A stretch of DNA of 64,000 nt. Origin: Cymbidium sinense. Its lineage: Eukaryota > Streptophyta > Magnoliopsida > Asparagales > Orchidaceae. Position numbers and translations under genes: made by a program. The notes below the pieces were generated by a model. It ran no database searches. It saw only the letters and a list, made by a program, of their open reading frames with translations, and was not told the origin of the DNA. Where the stretch lies: the NCBI GenBank assembly GCA_021442155.1, contig CM038222.1:109309121-109373120 (forward strand), written 5' to 3'. Below, piece after piece: positions 36,200 through 49,419 of the stretch (position 1 is the first letter of the stretch; every line of letters starts with the position of its first letter).

Positions 36200-36860
36200 G
36201 AATAAATACTTTTTTCTTGGGGAGTTAGTTTGCTACATCTTCATAGATACTAAGCTCATATACTAAGAATGGATTTAGATCTCCTTTGACACAATACTCT
36301 ATGCCATCCTTTATGAATTTAATGCATTGGTGGAGTGAAGATAAAACCATATTATTCTCATGAATCCATGGTCACCGTAACAAAGCATTAAAAGATGTAT
36401 CTGAATCTATTATGTGAAACTTGGCCTCAATCATCTAATAATCTATCTCCAAAGGTAGTGTAATAGAGCCTAAGGCCCTCTCACCTTGTTCATTGAATCC
36501 GTTCAACATTATCTATTCAACCTGAAGTTTAGGGATGCCAATCCTCAAGAAGGAAAGGCTTCTTAGGCTCATGGTATTGATTGAAGCATTCAAATCAATA
36601 AACACTCTGGATAATCTGAACTTGCCAACATCTATCGTGATGTAAAGAGGAAGGTTGTGTTCTATTATCCCAAGCAGTAGGTCTTCATCTGAAAAGGTAA
36701 CTCCTATGACTTCCTTCAAAAAACATGCTCCTTCTACCATTGAAATGGTGCTGGCCAATAGAGCTAAGCATATCTTAGGGTCAAGTAGTGCTTTGATCAA
36801 TGACTCATCTCTTCAAACAAAATAAGGGCATCATATATACTTAGCTTTGCTGACAACTTT
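36200..36860 (-). pseudogene. Tat-lineage aspartic protease
   Basis: The open frame 36513-36800 reads VTFSDEDLLLGIIEHNLPLY, then RVFIDLNASINTMSLRSL. The active-site triplet DSG/DGG is D-L-N here, so the catalytic motif is altered. The frame continues after a stop with LGSITLPLEIDY, ALLRxPWIHENNMVLSSLHQ and IKFIKDG, the usual second half of the domain up to about 36200. The enzyme would cut Gag-Pol into mature proteins. It precedes RT on the same strand as expected. Confidence 0.85.
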
Positions 36861-37350
36861 TTAAGATGTGACAAGACGTTGTAGTCAACTTTAGGCTGGC
36901 CCTTCATAAGCATATCTGAGAAGCATCTTATGGAGGGGTTTTCTACTTTCTAGAGCCAATGACTTGTTTACCCTTGTCTTGAGGTACTACCCTAGGAGGT
37001 AGAACTCTACCACTATGAAGATTAATTTCAATGACTTCTTCTAGTGGAGGGTAGTGAATTCTTCCTACTCATCGGGCATACCTATAACTTCTCCTAAATA
37101 TTCTTCAGAGTCAGATGACTCCAAATCTATCTCAAGTGGTGATCCATGAAGATTCAAAAAAGGAGAATCTATTTCTGAATTAGAGAGAAAGTGATCAAAA
37201 TTATTTAGACAATTATTGTTATAACTTGGAGGGCTAATGAAATCAATGAGTTAGCCTAACATTTGTTTTGCAAGAATCCAATCACTGGTGATCAAAATTA
37301 GAGTTTGCCCAGTAGTCTTGATGCTTATTTAAAAATGAAATCACCTAAAT
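36861..37350 (-). pseudogene. Gag-protease linker
   Basis: The minus strand reads DHFLSNSEIDSPFLNLHGSP, then LESSDSEEYLGEVIGMP, and further on SGRVLPPRVVPQDKGKQVI, as in the linker before the Tat protease. It ends leftward in the protease and rightward near 37350, where the interrupting LTR or another fragment begins. Confidence 0.6.
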
Positions 37351-38289
37351 AAGCAATTCCTAAAAACTATGTGGTGTCACAAATTTTTCTCAAAGAGATA
37401 TTTTCTTAATTGAATCCATACAAGACCATCTCATCTGAATTAGTTCAGATTTGGCTTATGTATATTCATTTTTATGTATGTTTATAATTGATGTTGATCG
37501 ATGCACCCAGATCAATAAGCATTTTGTATATTTCTTAGGATTTTCCACATTAACTATTATAAGAGAGTATATTTAACAATTTCTCGTAGTAAATCTTCAT
37601 TATATAAGATGACCCTAGAATTTTTTGTAGTGGAATGCCACATTAAAAAGTTGATAATTAAGGCAAATTACAAAATTGAGTAATGACTTAATTAATGATT
37701 TATTTCATTCTTATTTTTAGAGTATTATGAAGCTCAATTTCATAAGAAACTTCTCTAGGGTGGACATAAACAATATAATCAAAATTTAAAAGTAAAGAAA
37801 TTTTTGTTATTTTCTTTTGAGATGATTTATTTGCCATTTCATTTCAATGTTATTTGTGGTGGTAAGACTCTACCATTTTGAATTTCATTTTCTTTAATGC
37901 AAAGGGAGGGAGGGTAGGGCCAACTCTATCCTCCATGTGTCTTAGTGTTCTTCTATTGAACCATCAAAGCTGAATTTCATAATTTTCACCCTAAAGGATA
38001 GGAGCATCACTATTATGGCCCAACCTATATAATTATCTTGAGGTCATAAGACTTGAGAATTATTTTAAAAGAATCAAAGTATTCATTGATTTTGTTTTTA
38101 GAATTTATCCTTAGAATCAATTAAGGCTATCTATGAAATATCAATCGTCCAATGGGAGAGGATTTCCATTAAGAAAATTGATTAAATCTCATTCATTTCA
38201 ACTTTACCAGGAGAATTATAATTCTCTTTTACTACCCTTTTCTTTATCTCATTGATTGAGCAAAAGTAAAATTTAGTTAGCTAATAAAA
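37351..38289. other. Unassigned stretch at the left border of the inserted LTR
   Basis: The LTR homology is only clear from about 38290, and the gag-protease linker ends near 37350. In between, the minus strand shows a short protease-like phrase (MLIDLGASI near 37500) with no clean context. The C-rich GGGAGGGAGGGTAGGG lies near 37905. It may be the diverged tip of the LTR plus another inserted retroelement scrap. I could not find the left target duplication matching AGTTC at 45408. Confidence 0.3.
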
Positions 38290-41200
38290 TTCATCATAAG
38301 GAATAAGCATATTATCTTTGAAGATAAATATGTATCTTATAATGGACTTATTTACTTAAATAAGGGCTCTTAAGGCTAATGGGTCTTTTTAATATTCCAG
38401 AGATTCTTTCCTTGAACTACATGGAAAAGTAGGACAAGGTTTACTTTATACTGGGGTCAAAGTTCCTATAAGGGAAAGCCCTTATAGTTAATTACATCTT
38501 AGGAATGAGGATCTCTTCATAAGAATACTCTCAATTAAATAAATATGCATTTATTTCTATAGATTTCTAAGCTGGTTTCAAAGGAAAATGATAATTTGGA
38601 ATATAAAAGGGAGCACTATAAAGAGGAAAGGGTTCTTTTTAAAGTCAATTGGGATAACGTAGGAAATGCCTACATATACTAGAATATCTAGTAGGAATTT
38701 GAACTATCCTACCATTGGGCTTTATATTTTTGAGGTAAAATTTAAGGTTTGAATTGACATTTTATTAGAAATCTAGGGCTTACATTCTAGTAGCACAAGA
38801 TAATAGAAATGCCTAAGGTTGAAGACTTATTCTTAGAAAGATGTTTCAGAACCTAAGTCTATGATTACTTCTGACATAAGTTAGAGGCTCAACCTAGTTT
38901 GACTTTTGAGAATTATTGGCTCTTTCTCTCACTTTAGAAAAGGAACCTATCTCTAACTCTTTTGGACTTTTAATCCACCTAGAAGGGTAGCCAATTAGCA
39001 CCACCTAAGCAAATTCTAAATATATGATGCTATCTTATGTATGCAAGATGGCTAGGCTGTTGCATTTTAGAAAGGATCTAGGAACCAAAACTCACTCCCT
39101 AATCTCTAAGATCATGTTAGGTATGATATGTGTTTAACTAATGCAACATATTTTATTTTTTATATATTGACTCATAAGTCATTTAAAACTTTTGGGGTAT
39201 GCAATTTATGCGTTCAGTCAGATGTAGTTAGAAGTGTCCATGTGCCAAATCTAGAAGAGAAGACAAACTTCCTCAAGAAGGTGGTCATCCTCAAAAGTCA
39301 GATGCCCCTTATGTGCAAAAGGTGAAGTGCTCAAATCAAAAAGTTAGAATAATATGCTAACATGGTTAACAAAAGCTAATTATTTTTGGTTACTTTTAAG
39401 TTGTTTCTAAAGCTTTAATTTATACGAGAAGTTATGAATTTCTATATTTTTGTTTAAGTAATTTAAATTTAAGTTGGGTAGAAAATTTAGTTTTCTTTAA
39501 GAGCTTAACGTCCAGGTATTTCCACAAAAAACACAGTACAAAAGAAACCTAGAAAATAGGCTGATTCTATTGCACACCCAAAATAAATCACACAAATTTT
39601 AATTTAAAAGAATAGGATAGTGTGGTAGGGTACTGCTGTACACCTTGGAAGAAAGAGAAAAATGGGCAGTTGAGCTCTACCTTTATACAGCTTGACTTAG
39701 AACTACAAGTCTAGACTACAGAGGTCTTCTCTCCAAGATCATCTCCTTCTTTTAAGGACCTCCTTTGAGCTTCACAAGAGATTTCTGCACCCATCTCCTG
39801 GTAAAGTCAGCTCCTACTATTCCGAGACCCCATAGATCCTAACTTAATTCTAAGCTTAAATTACATTTAGAATTCCAAAAATAAATTTCTAAGCCCTGCA
39901 AAACAAATGTCAGAAAATGCAAACAACATACCAACAGTTATATTTACAAATATACGAGCTTAGCATTTGTTGCTTGTCAAGCCCACCTATCCTATGGAGC
40001 TATTTCTATGGACTTCTTTAGTAGCTGTAAGCAAATGGTAATTATATATAGCACATCTCCCTGCAGAAAATAACGTTAGCTTAAAAAGAACATCTTAGCT
40101 TCCAGACTAGTCGAAAAATAATCCTAGTAATCTAGTCTAAAATAGTACACCACAAAATAAGAAAAATATTTCATATCACATAAAAAAGTATCATAGATCA
40201 TTGAACTAACCTAAGCCTAGGGTCGGTGACCTAACTTTACAAGGCCTTTTAAGTTCAAGTTTAAATTTGAGTTTCCAAAATTTAACTTAATTTGATTTTA
40301 AGATTTTCACTTTTCATAATTTTTCTTCATAAGTACGTGTCATTGTTAGACTAGAGGTTCGAGGTATCAAGAACTCCTTCAAACTACTAGTCTTATGACC
40401 TAAGGTGTCCAGACTATATACCATATGTTTAATAATTATAAACAAAATTTATTTTTATCTTTTGATTTCTTTTAATCTTAAAATTGGTTTAATTTTCCAT
40501 TAAGTTATTTTAATTTAAATGGTTTAAAATTTTACAATTTCATTTCTATTTTTAGATCCATTTCATATTAAAATGAAATTTAAGTTTTCAAGAATTTAGA
40601 ATATAATAAGTTCTAGTTTGGGTAGAACCCATTCTATTCAACATATAAAATCCTAATAGAATGATGTCTTCACCTTAGGAGAGGATTCAATCTAAGGTAT
40701 CTTAATTAACCTCTTTTGGGTTCATTTAAATTTCATTTAATTTGATTAATATTTTAATTTTATTATGTAATTAAGATTTATTCTTCTTTACATTCCTTTT
40801 AATTTGGTTAAATACATCTTGATTTGGTTTATAATTTTTTTTGATTTATTGTCTTTGATTAAAATTTAATATGTTTCCTTAAATCATAACTTAATGTTCA
40901 TGTTATTATGGTTTAATTTGAATTAGTTTTTATTTTTAGTTTATGTTTTATAACTTGAGTTCATATTTAATCCATTTGATTTAGTCCATTTTATTCATTT
41001 AATTTGTTTTATTTATTTATTTGACTTAGAATAATTATGTTTATTTATTACATTAATGTTTATGTTATTTTGGTTTGACTTGATTTAGTTTTCATTTTGA
41101 TTCATTTATATTATAGGTTTATTTAGTTTATTTTACTGGGATTTAATGTACTATTTTTTATTATGAATTTTGTTTTGTATTTTTTATTTATTTACTTTTT

Positions 41201-42782
41201 GTTATATATATTTTAATTTAATTATTTTTTCATTTGATTTTAATTTTTAGATTGATCTTATTTATTATTTAATGTTGAATTTATCGTTCTCTTATGTTTA
41301 TTAGATTAATATTTTAATTCAAGTTTTAGTTTGATTTCATTATTTAATTAATTTATTACATTTCAATTTCATAATGTATTGATTTATATATTTTCAATCT
41401 ATCATTTAAGTTTACTTGATTTTAATTATATTCACACATTCATGTTATCAGTGTTATGTTATTGGATTTAAATTTTCTTAATTGAATTTAACTTATGATT
41501 TCATTCTTGGTTTAGGTTATTTATTACATATTAAAGTTTAATCTCTTGAAGCAAAATTTTACCAATCTTAGCCTAGACCATTTCAATTGTTTAGGTTATT
41601 TAAGTGTAATTAATTTATTTAGTCACCTTTATTTATGGATTAGGATTATATGACATACTAACTTAAACAAATTTAGAGAATTTCCTTACAAATGAGTTTC
41701 ATATTTAAATATAGATTTTAGAGGTTAACTAGTTTTGATTTTAATTGAATAATTAATTTATTTTGAATTTCCTAAATTGACTAGTTAAGGTTTAATTAAA
41801 TTTTATGTTCATAATTATTTCATTAAGTTCTAAGTGCATAGTAAATTGAATTTCTTAACTTCAGTGGGTTAGAAAATTTTCTCTAAGTGTTGTAATGTTA
41901 ATTGAAATGCTTCAAGTTGATTTTATGACTTTTTATAAATTTTAAAATTTTTTGATTTAATATTTCATGTAAATTTAACTAGAGATTATAAATTTAATAA
42001 CTTCCAATCTAGAGATCAATTTGGCTTGAAAGTTTTATGGAAAGAGGGGTTTCTTGACAATTTGGTTTCCCTAAAGTTTTATTTTGATTAGATGTATATT
42101 TTAAGGATAAATGAAATTTTTGTTATTTTACTAAAACCTAAATTAAGCCTAAAGTTGACAAAATTATTTGGGGGTTTTAATTTTCCTATATTCTTGTATG
42201 AATGATGCATCCATATTATTTAAAAATTTTGTGAATTTGATTGAATTATTATGATTTTCTTAAGTTTAGATTGATTAATTAGATTAATTAATTCAATTAA
42301 TTACTTAGTTATATTATTTTATGGTTTGTTGGATTTTAGAGAATTTTAGTGAAATATTTAGGTTTATTATGATGATTTAAATTATTTTCATAAATTTTCA
42401 TGAATTTTTGAAATTTGAATTAATGTATTTCATAAAAATTAATGTTTAGGGTTGGAAATTCCATATATTTTTATTTGCTTTGTAATAAATTATGAAAAAT
42501 TTCCCTAAGGTGTATTTTAACCCTAATTTCATTTCCCAAGAGTTTGAAATCAAACATATAAGTGGTTTGAGATTAATTTGAGTTTGATTATTTTTATTTA
42601 AAATTAAATTAATCCAAAATTAATTAGGGATATTGGGTTTAATGGATTCCTCTCACTTAGATGAATTCATAGAGCCCTTATTTATATTTTTGGATATGTA
42701 TTTTATTTTTTATAGTTTTTTGAAATTTTGATTTTTTTAACATGTTTTTAATTAAAAAATTTAGAATTTTCTCATTTTAATA

Positions 42783-42920
42783 GGCGGTGTCATGCGGTGT
42801 CGATGTGGCTCCACTTTACACATGTTGGCGCCCAATTCGGCTAATTGGATCCATGTAGAACCAGCTCAAATGGCGGCGGAGACCATGGGAATCATCACGG
42901 CTATCCGTCGAATGGTCAGG
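42783..42920. repeat. CpG-rich block of the inserted LTR
   Basis: GGCGGTGTCATGCGGTGTCG, GGCGCCCAATTCGG and GGCGGCGG words in an otherwise AT-rich LTR. Fewer CpGs are lost here than in the two LTRs of the host element. Confidence 0.55.
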
Positions 42921-45383
42921 ATTCACTCATGTTTTCTTAAGGAATTAAATCAAATTGTGTGGCTAGATCTCGGCCGTATGTTCCAAATAGAAGGAACATA
43001 CAACAAAGATTTCTCCTCTATGCTCCAGTTAGAGAACCAAGAGTTGTTGGCTCTTTGGCCTTAATTATTGGAGATCAGAGCGGTTAGAGAGTGTGGTTTC
43101 GATTGTAAATCAATCAAGGATCGATTTGCATGTGATCCTTATGGTTTGATCTCAATAGAGATTGACTTCCCTTCACAAAGGACAAACTAAAATGCTTTGA
43201 AGGTCAATATTAAAACATACCTCACCTGCATCGATCCTCGATGGTAGGTATGGTTCATACACCTTCGCGGGGGTGTTGGCAAGGCTCTAGAAGAAGTTTC
43301 ATGTGTTTCCTCCTTGTGGATCGCCTTGGAGACCAAAGCTCACCACCTCTCATTGGGTTTGAAACTTTTCTAGCTTACAAGTGGTGATAAACCTTGGAAA
43401 AGGTTCATTCAAGTTTGCCTTTATCTCTAAAAGATATAGGGATATCCAATTTGAGGGGAGGAAGAGTGTTCCTCCATTTAGAAATTTGGCCAATAGCATG
43501 GCCGCTAGCTTTGGCCGATTTTAGGCCTGCCAATGGTGAGAGGCTTAGGAACACCTCGATTCTCTTTCTATTCACCTCAGGAGTGAGTGAGTATGTAAAG
43601 GTGGCCTAGAGTAATCTCCCTTCCTTTATTTCCATATATGGCAAAAACCATATGTAGAAGAGTTTAGGTGGCCGAAATTCGGTCACCAATAGTGAGGACC
43701 TCGACCAAGGGGTCAACTTGGTTCCTCCTTCCCTTGTGAGTGTATTTGGATGCATTCCTTGAGGGGAAGAAGGGTCCTCCTCTCTTTTTTGTTTCCTTAG
43801 CCATGAGCTAGGCTAAGAGGTTCTCCATGGCTTTCTCCCATGAGAAGGAAGTTAACTATAGTTGGCTCCTTTGATTGCTAATCTTGGAGGCTAGCTCTAA
43901 GTGGTGGTTAATTGATTGGAGAGAGTCCAAATTATCTAAGATAAGAAAGTGGATGAGGTATGGAGAAGAGGAAGTGGGATTTGAATTCTTTTCATGGGTT
44001 CCAAACCTTCTTCTCTCATGGTTCCACCTCATCCCTTACCTTTACAATTTTGTGGCTATTTGTACTTCATTTGGACTGAAGTATGTTCATTAGTAGCCAT
44101 GTTGAAGGTGTTTTTGAATTAGCCTAACTTCATGTTGGTTTGGGTTTAGTGATTGCACTTGGTTTGATGTCAAAGCGATTTAGCTTATTTTAAAGTAGGT
44201 TAAATGAATTTTTTAATTAATTGGATTTAGATTTAAGTTTCAATTAATGTTGATTATCTAATGAATTATTTATGAATTAATTGATGCATACCACATGAAG
44301 ATTTGATGCCATTTAGGCTAGTTTGACCCATTTGACTTGAATGGGTCAAATTGAATTTCTTAACCTATTAAGATATTTTAGTATTTAAATTTAAACTTAA
44401 TTGTGCTCAATTGGCCATTTATGATGTTTTAGATTTACTAATTCCCTTGGATTTTAAATTTATTTTGATTTGATTTCAACTTAACCCATTTAGACTAAAA
44501 TGAGTTGAGTTCAATGGACTCAAATGATGAATTTGACTAAATTAAGTTATATTTGGACTCTAATCATATTTAATCACATGTGTGAAATAATTTGGAGTGA
44601 TTAATTCTATTTGATTTGGAATTGATTTCAATTTTGACCCATTTGAACTAAATTGGGCTTAATGGGTTAAGTTGGATTCATTTGGGTCAAATGACCAAAT
44701 TGGTTAAACTAGACCCAATGATTGGTTAGATTGCGTTTAATAATCATTTCCAAATGATTTTGAATAGTAGATTTGAATTAATTTCAATTTGTTTTGGATT
44801 TAATGTCAATAAGGCTAATTTAAGTCCATTTAGAATAAGTGGTTTAATTGGCCTAATTAAGGCCTTATTGGATTTATATTCATTTAATTAATATTTAAAT
44901 ATGTTTATTTTATCATTTGAAGTGTTTAAAATAATTTCTTTTGGTCAAATTTTGGTGGGTTCACCTTTGACCTGGTGGGACCCACATAAGTAAACTCCAT
45001 GTTAAAGGATTAACCATCTTTGACTTTCATTTGATTTTATTTTTAGATTCATTTTGATTCTTGAATTTACTCTAATGAATTTTTTTTTTAATTTGATTTC
45101 AATTTTGATTCCATTTAAATTTTTGTAAATTTAGGTGACTTTGAGCTTAAGTAGGATAATTGGTTAACCACTCTAATCATCTTACTTTAAACCCAGATGG
45201 AATGTGAAAAATGGGATGTATTTGATTCAATTCTTTATTTATGTTTAAATTTTGGGTTGAGTCCATTAGATCAAATCCAAGAAGGATGCACTAGGTTATC
45301 AGGGTAATGTCTTAAGTGCCTAACTAGAAGGCTCCTAATCTAAGATTAGGTATCCTAAGTACTAGTTATAGAAATGATGTTAA

Positions 45384-45401
45384 CCTCATCCAAAAATGAG
45401 G
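45384..45401. repeat. LTR-terminal hairpin, inserted LTR
   Basis: CCTCAT (45384-45389) pairs with ATGAGG (45396-45401) around six bases, six bases from the tip. The last stem pair is T-A where two other LTRs have C-G. Confidence 0.65.
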
Positions 45402-45407
45402 TCAACA

Positions 45408-47160
45408 AGTTCATTAAAATTGGAGAAGATTAAAGCAGAACCTTTCTTCTTTATTGATTTAGTTAATTTTGGTGGTATAAAATAGAAATCAAGTAAAGTA
45501 AGTGGATTGAGTGGCTTGGTACCCTCATCCGTAGAAATAATGTTCTTGGAGGTAGTAGTAGAGCTAGTAGAAGTGGTAGCTATAGAAGTGAAAATGGAAA
45601 TGATGGAATCGTATAGTGGTTATGCTGACAGACTATCCTCGGTGTGTGGTGGCTGCTATTGCTGCTTGGCTTCCACCCACTCTAAGTTATCCTTCATAAC
45701 TCCTGGGGCCTTCCAAGTGTTGGAGAGTGCAGTGTCAGAGCCTATAGAGAAAGTTTCTTAATTTTAGAAATAATTTTCTTAGAGGTATGAGATAGGAAGA
45801 TATCCTAACCTACTTTTGTCTTAAGCGGATCAAATGATTCCCTAAAGATTTCCTTAATATAACTAGAGGATTGTTCTACTAGGTTTAAATTCAATATCAC
45901 TATAGCTCCTGACTTGTAACTTCATTCAAGCCAGTATTTGAAGTTGAAGCAATCTTCTAAGACATGTCCTAGGATGCGCTAGTAGGGGCGATAGTTAAGA
46001 TTATCACTCCTGCCCACTTCCTCCTGCTTTCTATGGTCTCGAGTACCTGAAAGTTAAGTTTTTTAAGAAGGTTCTTAAAGATCTTTTTGATTATCTCACT
46101 CTTAAATGAATATGGTTTATTGATATTTTTAGCAAGATTAGGTGGAAAGTAGCTACCTGGTGGAGGATACTGGTATCGCTATTATAAAGGTTGTTGTGGC
46201 AGTCAAGAAAGTGGAAAAGGGGGGATAAAGAGGAAGCTGTTGAACTCTAGGCCTCTCAGAATGTATTCTCATGGGTCGTTTCCCTTTATCTATAGCTGGC
46301 ACTATTCTTGACTTCTTCTCAAATATCTTATAGGGCTTTGATTTGCATGACTAGTTTGAGAAGGGTAACTGTTTGGCTTCCTCTTGAAGGCTAGCCATCT
46401 TGCTAATTAATTTCTTGAATATTTTGATTGTAGAAACTATGAGCATGAAAGTGACTGGGCCATGAATATTCTTGAGGAGAATCTAAATGGCGTGTTCCTC
46501 TTGGATCTATGGTTAACATTTCATACTAAGGTTCTGCCACCTGAGATTATAATCAATAATGGAGTCATTAGCTTATTATTTTTCTATAATGAGGTCCCCT
46601 ACGGTTACCCATTATTGAGCTCTTATAAATCCTTTAATGAATAGCTACTCTAATTTTGCATAAGACTTCATCAAACCATTGGACAGTTCAACATAATAAT
46701 TAAAGGAAACTCCAACAAGGCTACAAACAAACTGTTAGGAGAGTAAGGAATCACTGTCACCCGTGTTACAACAACTAGTTCTAAAGTGTGCTATATCCTA
46801 CCTAGGGATCCCACTACCATCAATTATCTTGAAAGATGGTGGTATAAATCTCTTGAGGTACTAGACCGTGTCAAATTCCTTTGGATGAGGCCTCTCAAGA
46901 TTGTGCTAATGCTTCCTTCAGTTATTGTTCCACCATATGTTTGATCTTTCTCCTTGATTGTAATGCTATCAATCCTTTTTCTATGAAGGCTGCTAGTGTC
47001 TTCTTCTAAAGGCATGGTGTTTTTCGACCGATCTATCATGTGCACCAACTCAGGCCTATCTATCTCTATAAGAGTGGATTGGGGTGCTGGTACCTGACTT
47101 TGGAGAGCCAACACTACTGACATCAACTCCTCTAATTTCTTTTCCATTTGATTGATCTGG
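45408..47160 (-). pseudogene. Tat-lineage gag
   Basis: The minus strand reads, from 47147 downward, MEKKLEELMSVVLALQSQVP, then FIPPSFKIIDGSG with HFRTSCCNTGDSDSLL (the start of the capsid core) near 46740-46840. Near 45940-46000 it gives ILGHVLEDCFNFKYWLE, the Cys-His motif that replaces the classic zinc knuckle in this group. Then a Ser/Thr-rich stretch (TTSTSSTTTSKN) leads toward the protease. Many stops are present. Gag builds the particle that encloses the RNA. The upstream LTR (49420) and downstream protease agree in strand and order. The plus-strand open frames at 45507 and 46462 are shadows. Confidence 0.8.
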
Positions 47161-48552
47161 TGATTTTTTAGTTTGATCTAATGCAAAAGGTGCTAAGTTG
47201 ATTCTAATGCCTTGCCATCCTCAACTACAACTCTTTGTGCCTTAGTTCTATGGTGCTACTCTCTATGAGAGGAAGTTCTAATCTCTCCCATATGGACTTC
47301 TATTGGGTCATCTAGTAGGTCATCCTCGTCCATGTCAAAGCTAATCCTCCCTTCATCACTTTCTTCATTCTCCATGTCTTTGATTGCTGCCATATATTCT
47401 ACTAGGATCTCTTCAAAAGAGTGACCATCTATGTTTTAGGATCTATAAGGATGTATCCAAGGTCATTATCCTCAACAACAAGGCCTCCCATAAGGGAAGT
47501 ATACTGAACAACTTGGACTGATGAAATGCTGACCTTGACTGGCTCAACTAATATTGGGACTTCCTTTTCAACTCATTTTTTTTCCTATTTTTTTCCCCTA
47601 TTGAGCTAGTGAGGCGATGGCAATGCTCTTGGGCCATCACTCCTTCTCTACTTATGACATGGGAGGCCGAATAAGAAAGCTCGACCTTTCCTCATTAGTG
47701 TGAGTAAGTGAAGTGTAGCCCTTGGGTTGTAATCGTATCACCAAGGATGGAGACTTCTTTCAAGATGTAGACTTTTGATATTTTGTGAGGACTTTTGATA
47801 GTGTGACATGGATAGGTGATTGTGGATGGTTGGTTGAGTGGGGCTGAGGTGATGGTGGTGGCATCGACTGTGGATACACTATGGATCTTTTCCTCTAACC
47901 AAATCCAATTAGAACTATCTTGTCTGAACGAGAAGCTCTATCAGCTCGTTGATCAGAGTGATGGTCTACTAATGTTGAGGCCACCGACTGTCTAACAAAC
48001 CTCCTTCTATCTCTCTTGCTTGCTTGGGTTACTATCTTGGCTTCTATGGCCCTCTCTATGAATTTGATCCCTAACACTCCTAGGGATTAACTGTCTAAGG
48101 TCATGAATAATACCAGACTTCAAACATCCATGTACTCTCCCAACTCTTCTGAGCATGAACCTCAGACCAGCATAGGGCTTCTTGCTCTCCCTATCTAGTG
48201 TCTCATACTCAAATTATTTTGGGGGTGATCTTATTATCTTTTTAACATCCTCCTCTCCCTCTACAACTAAAAGGTGAAACCTAGTGCCACCAAAGATGGG
48301 AGAGGTTTCACGGGGAGAACCCCCTTCAACTACATGGGAAGTTGACTCAACTTCTCTAGCTATGTGTTCATGGTACCTCTTTATCTTGTGATTCTTATTG
48401 TGGCACTAGGTCTTGGTTAGAGGAACATGGTAGGATCTAGCATTGAACTCAAATATAGATGGGACAACCTCTGAAGCAAGAACATGTCTCCACTTGGAGG
48501 TTAGGTTTTTTAAGGAGGCAATGCTAGTCTTAACTACTTTAGTGGTGGACAT
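47161..48552 (-). pseudogene. Reading frame upstream of gag, function unknown
   Basis: From ATG at 48552 (MSTTKVVKTSIASLKNLTSK) the minus strand is open for about 170 codons with only two stops, giving ASEVVPSIFEFNARSYHVPL, HIAREVESTSHVVEGGSP, FGGTRFHLLVVEGEEDVKK and SKKPYAGLRFMLRRVGRVHG. After about 48010 it becomes patchy (open pieces at 47895-48077 in another frame). I do not recognise a domain. It could be the extra ORF1 that Ogre elements carry before gag, or a long N-terminal part of gag. It is basic overall near the end and lacks membrane segments. Confidence 0.5.
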
Positions 48553-49392
48553 AGCTACGACTCATGGTAGAGGAACCTCTACGCCTTCCTCTTCAAGGAT
48601 GGAAACTCAGTGTTAGACTATAAGTCAAATTACAGGAGTGGCTTTGTGTTAGTCACCTCCTTCTTACTAATAGTGCTGAGGGTAAGGCCACCATAAGTGT
48701 TCTTAAAGTGTTCAAAGCTCATGCAAAACTTGATGATGGGGGTAGCGGTAAGTATGGCCAGATCCATGGACAAATCCACACTAGAAGAAAATGAGAAAAT
48801 GAGCTTCCTAGAAGAAATGTTGTTGTGGTTGTTATTATTGTTTCTTAGGGATGTAGAGACTAGGATTTTGTATCTATTTGATGAGAAGGCAAGGGGTTAT
48901 GAACTTAATCTTTTTCTTTTTCTTTGTCTTTATCTTTGATTGATTGAGTTTGAATTGAAATCCTCATCCAACAAATTTGGTTATGCTAGATGGGGTTCTT
49001 AATTTTGGAGAGGTTTTTATTTTAATATTCTTTATAGAATGAGTTCAATGGACTTTTGGAATAATCAGTAGATTTAATTTTGTAAAATTTAAGTATGAAA
49101 ATAGATTCAAAGATTTGATAATTTCTTTGAAAGTGGCATGATTTATATATTTTTTTCTTTTGAATTCAATTATACCTATTGGGGATCTAATAAATGTTCT
49201 AGAACATACTCATTACTTGACATTGAACAAGAGGTTCTAGAGCCAAGGAGAATGATGTTGGAAACACTTATCCAAGAAAGAAATGGACAAGTTATCCAAC
49301 ATAATGAATGATAGTCTAAGCCTATGAGCGACATAAGTATACTACCAATATTTGGAGATAATGATTGACTATTAGAGATGGAGAGAGAAATT
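48553..49392 (-). other. 5' leader of the giant element
   Basis: Between the primer block and the first reading frame. AT-rich, with no protein match. The plus-strand open frame at 48697-48939 and the minus-strand one at 49176-49538 (which runs into the LTR) are not supported. Confidence 0.5.
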
Positions 49393-49419
49393 ATCCCTAG
49401 TAGAGTCACTAAAATAATC
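49393..49419 (-). other. Primer-binding-site-like block of giant element
   Basis: Immediately after the 5' LTR end the minus strand reads GATTATTTTAGTGACTCTAC followed by TAGGGAT. It resembles the TTGGCGACTCTGCTGGGGA block I associate with Tat/Ogre elements, with transitions at CpG and G positions. Its position fixes the LTR end at 49420. Confidence 0.6.

Larger units (their letters stand above)
38290..45407 (-). mobile_element. Solo LTR of the giant family, inserted in the giant element
   Basis: It aligns in order with the other LTRs: the CTTATAATGGACTT block near 38336, CTTATAGTTAATTACATC near 38482, GAATAATATGC near 39345, a very AT-rich middle (40250-42780), a CpG-rich block at 42783-42920, a weak TTGACC array at 44320-44710, and the GAGGTCAACA tip at 45398-45407. 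It separates gag (45408 onward) from the protease linker of the host element. It is the most diverged of the copies and a little longer. Open frames at 42792, 43394 and 43875 are inside the LTR and unsupported. Confidence 0.78.

Noticed and set aside
35956..36201. 81-codon Phe-rich frame
   Set aside because: Product of a polypyrimidine tract antisense to the pol linker.
42792..43064. 90-codon plus-strand frame in a GC-richer patch, at first glance a possible host exon
   Set aside because: It coincides with the CpG-rich block present in all LTR copies; other copies have stops in this frame.
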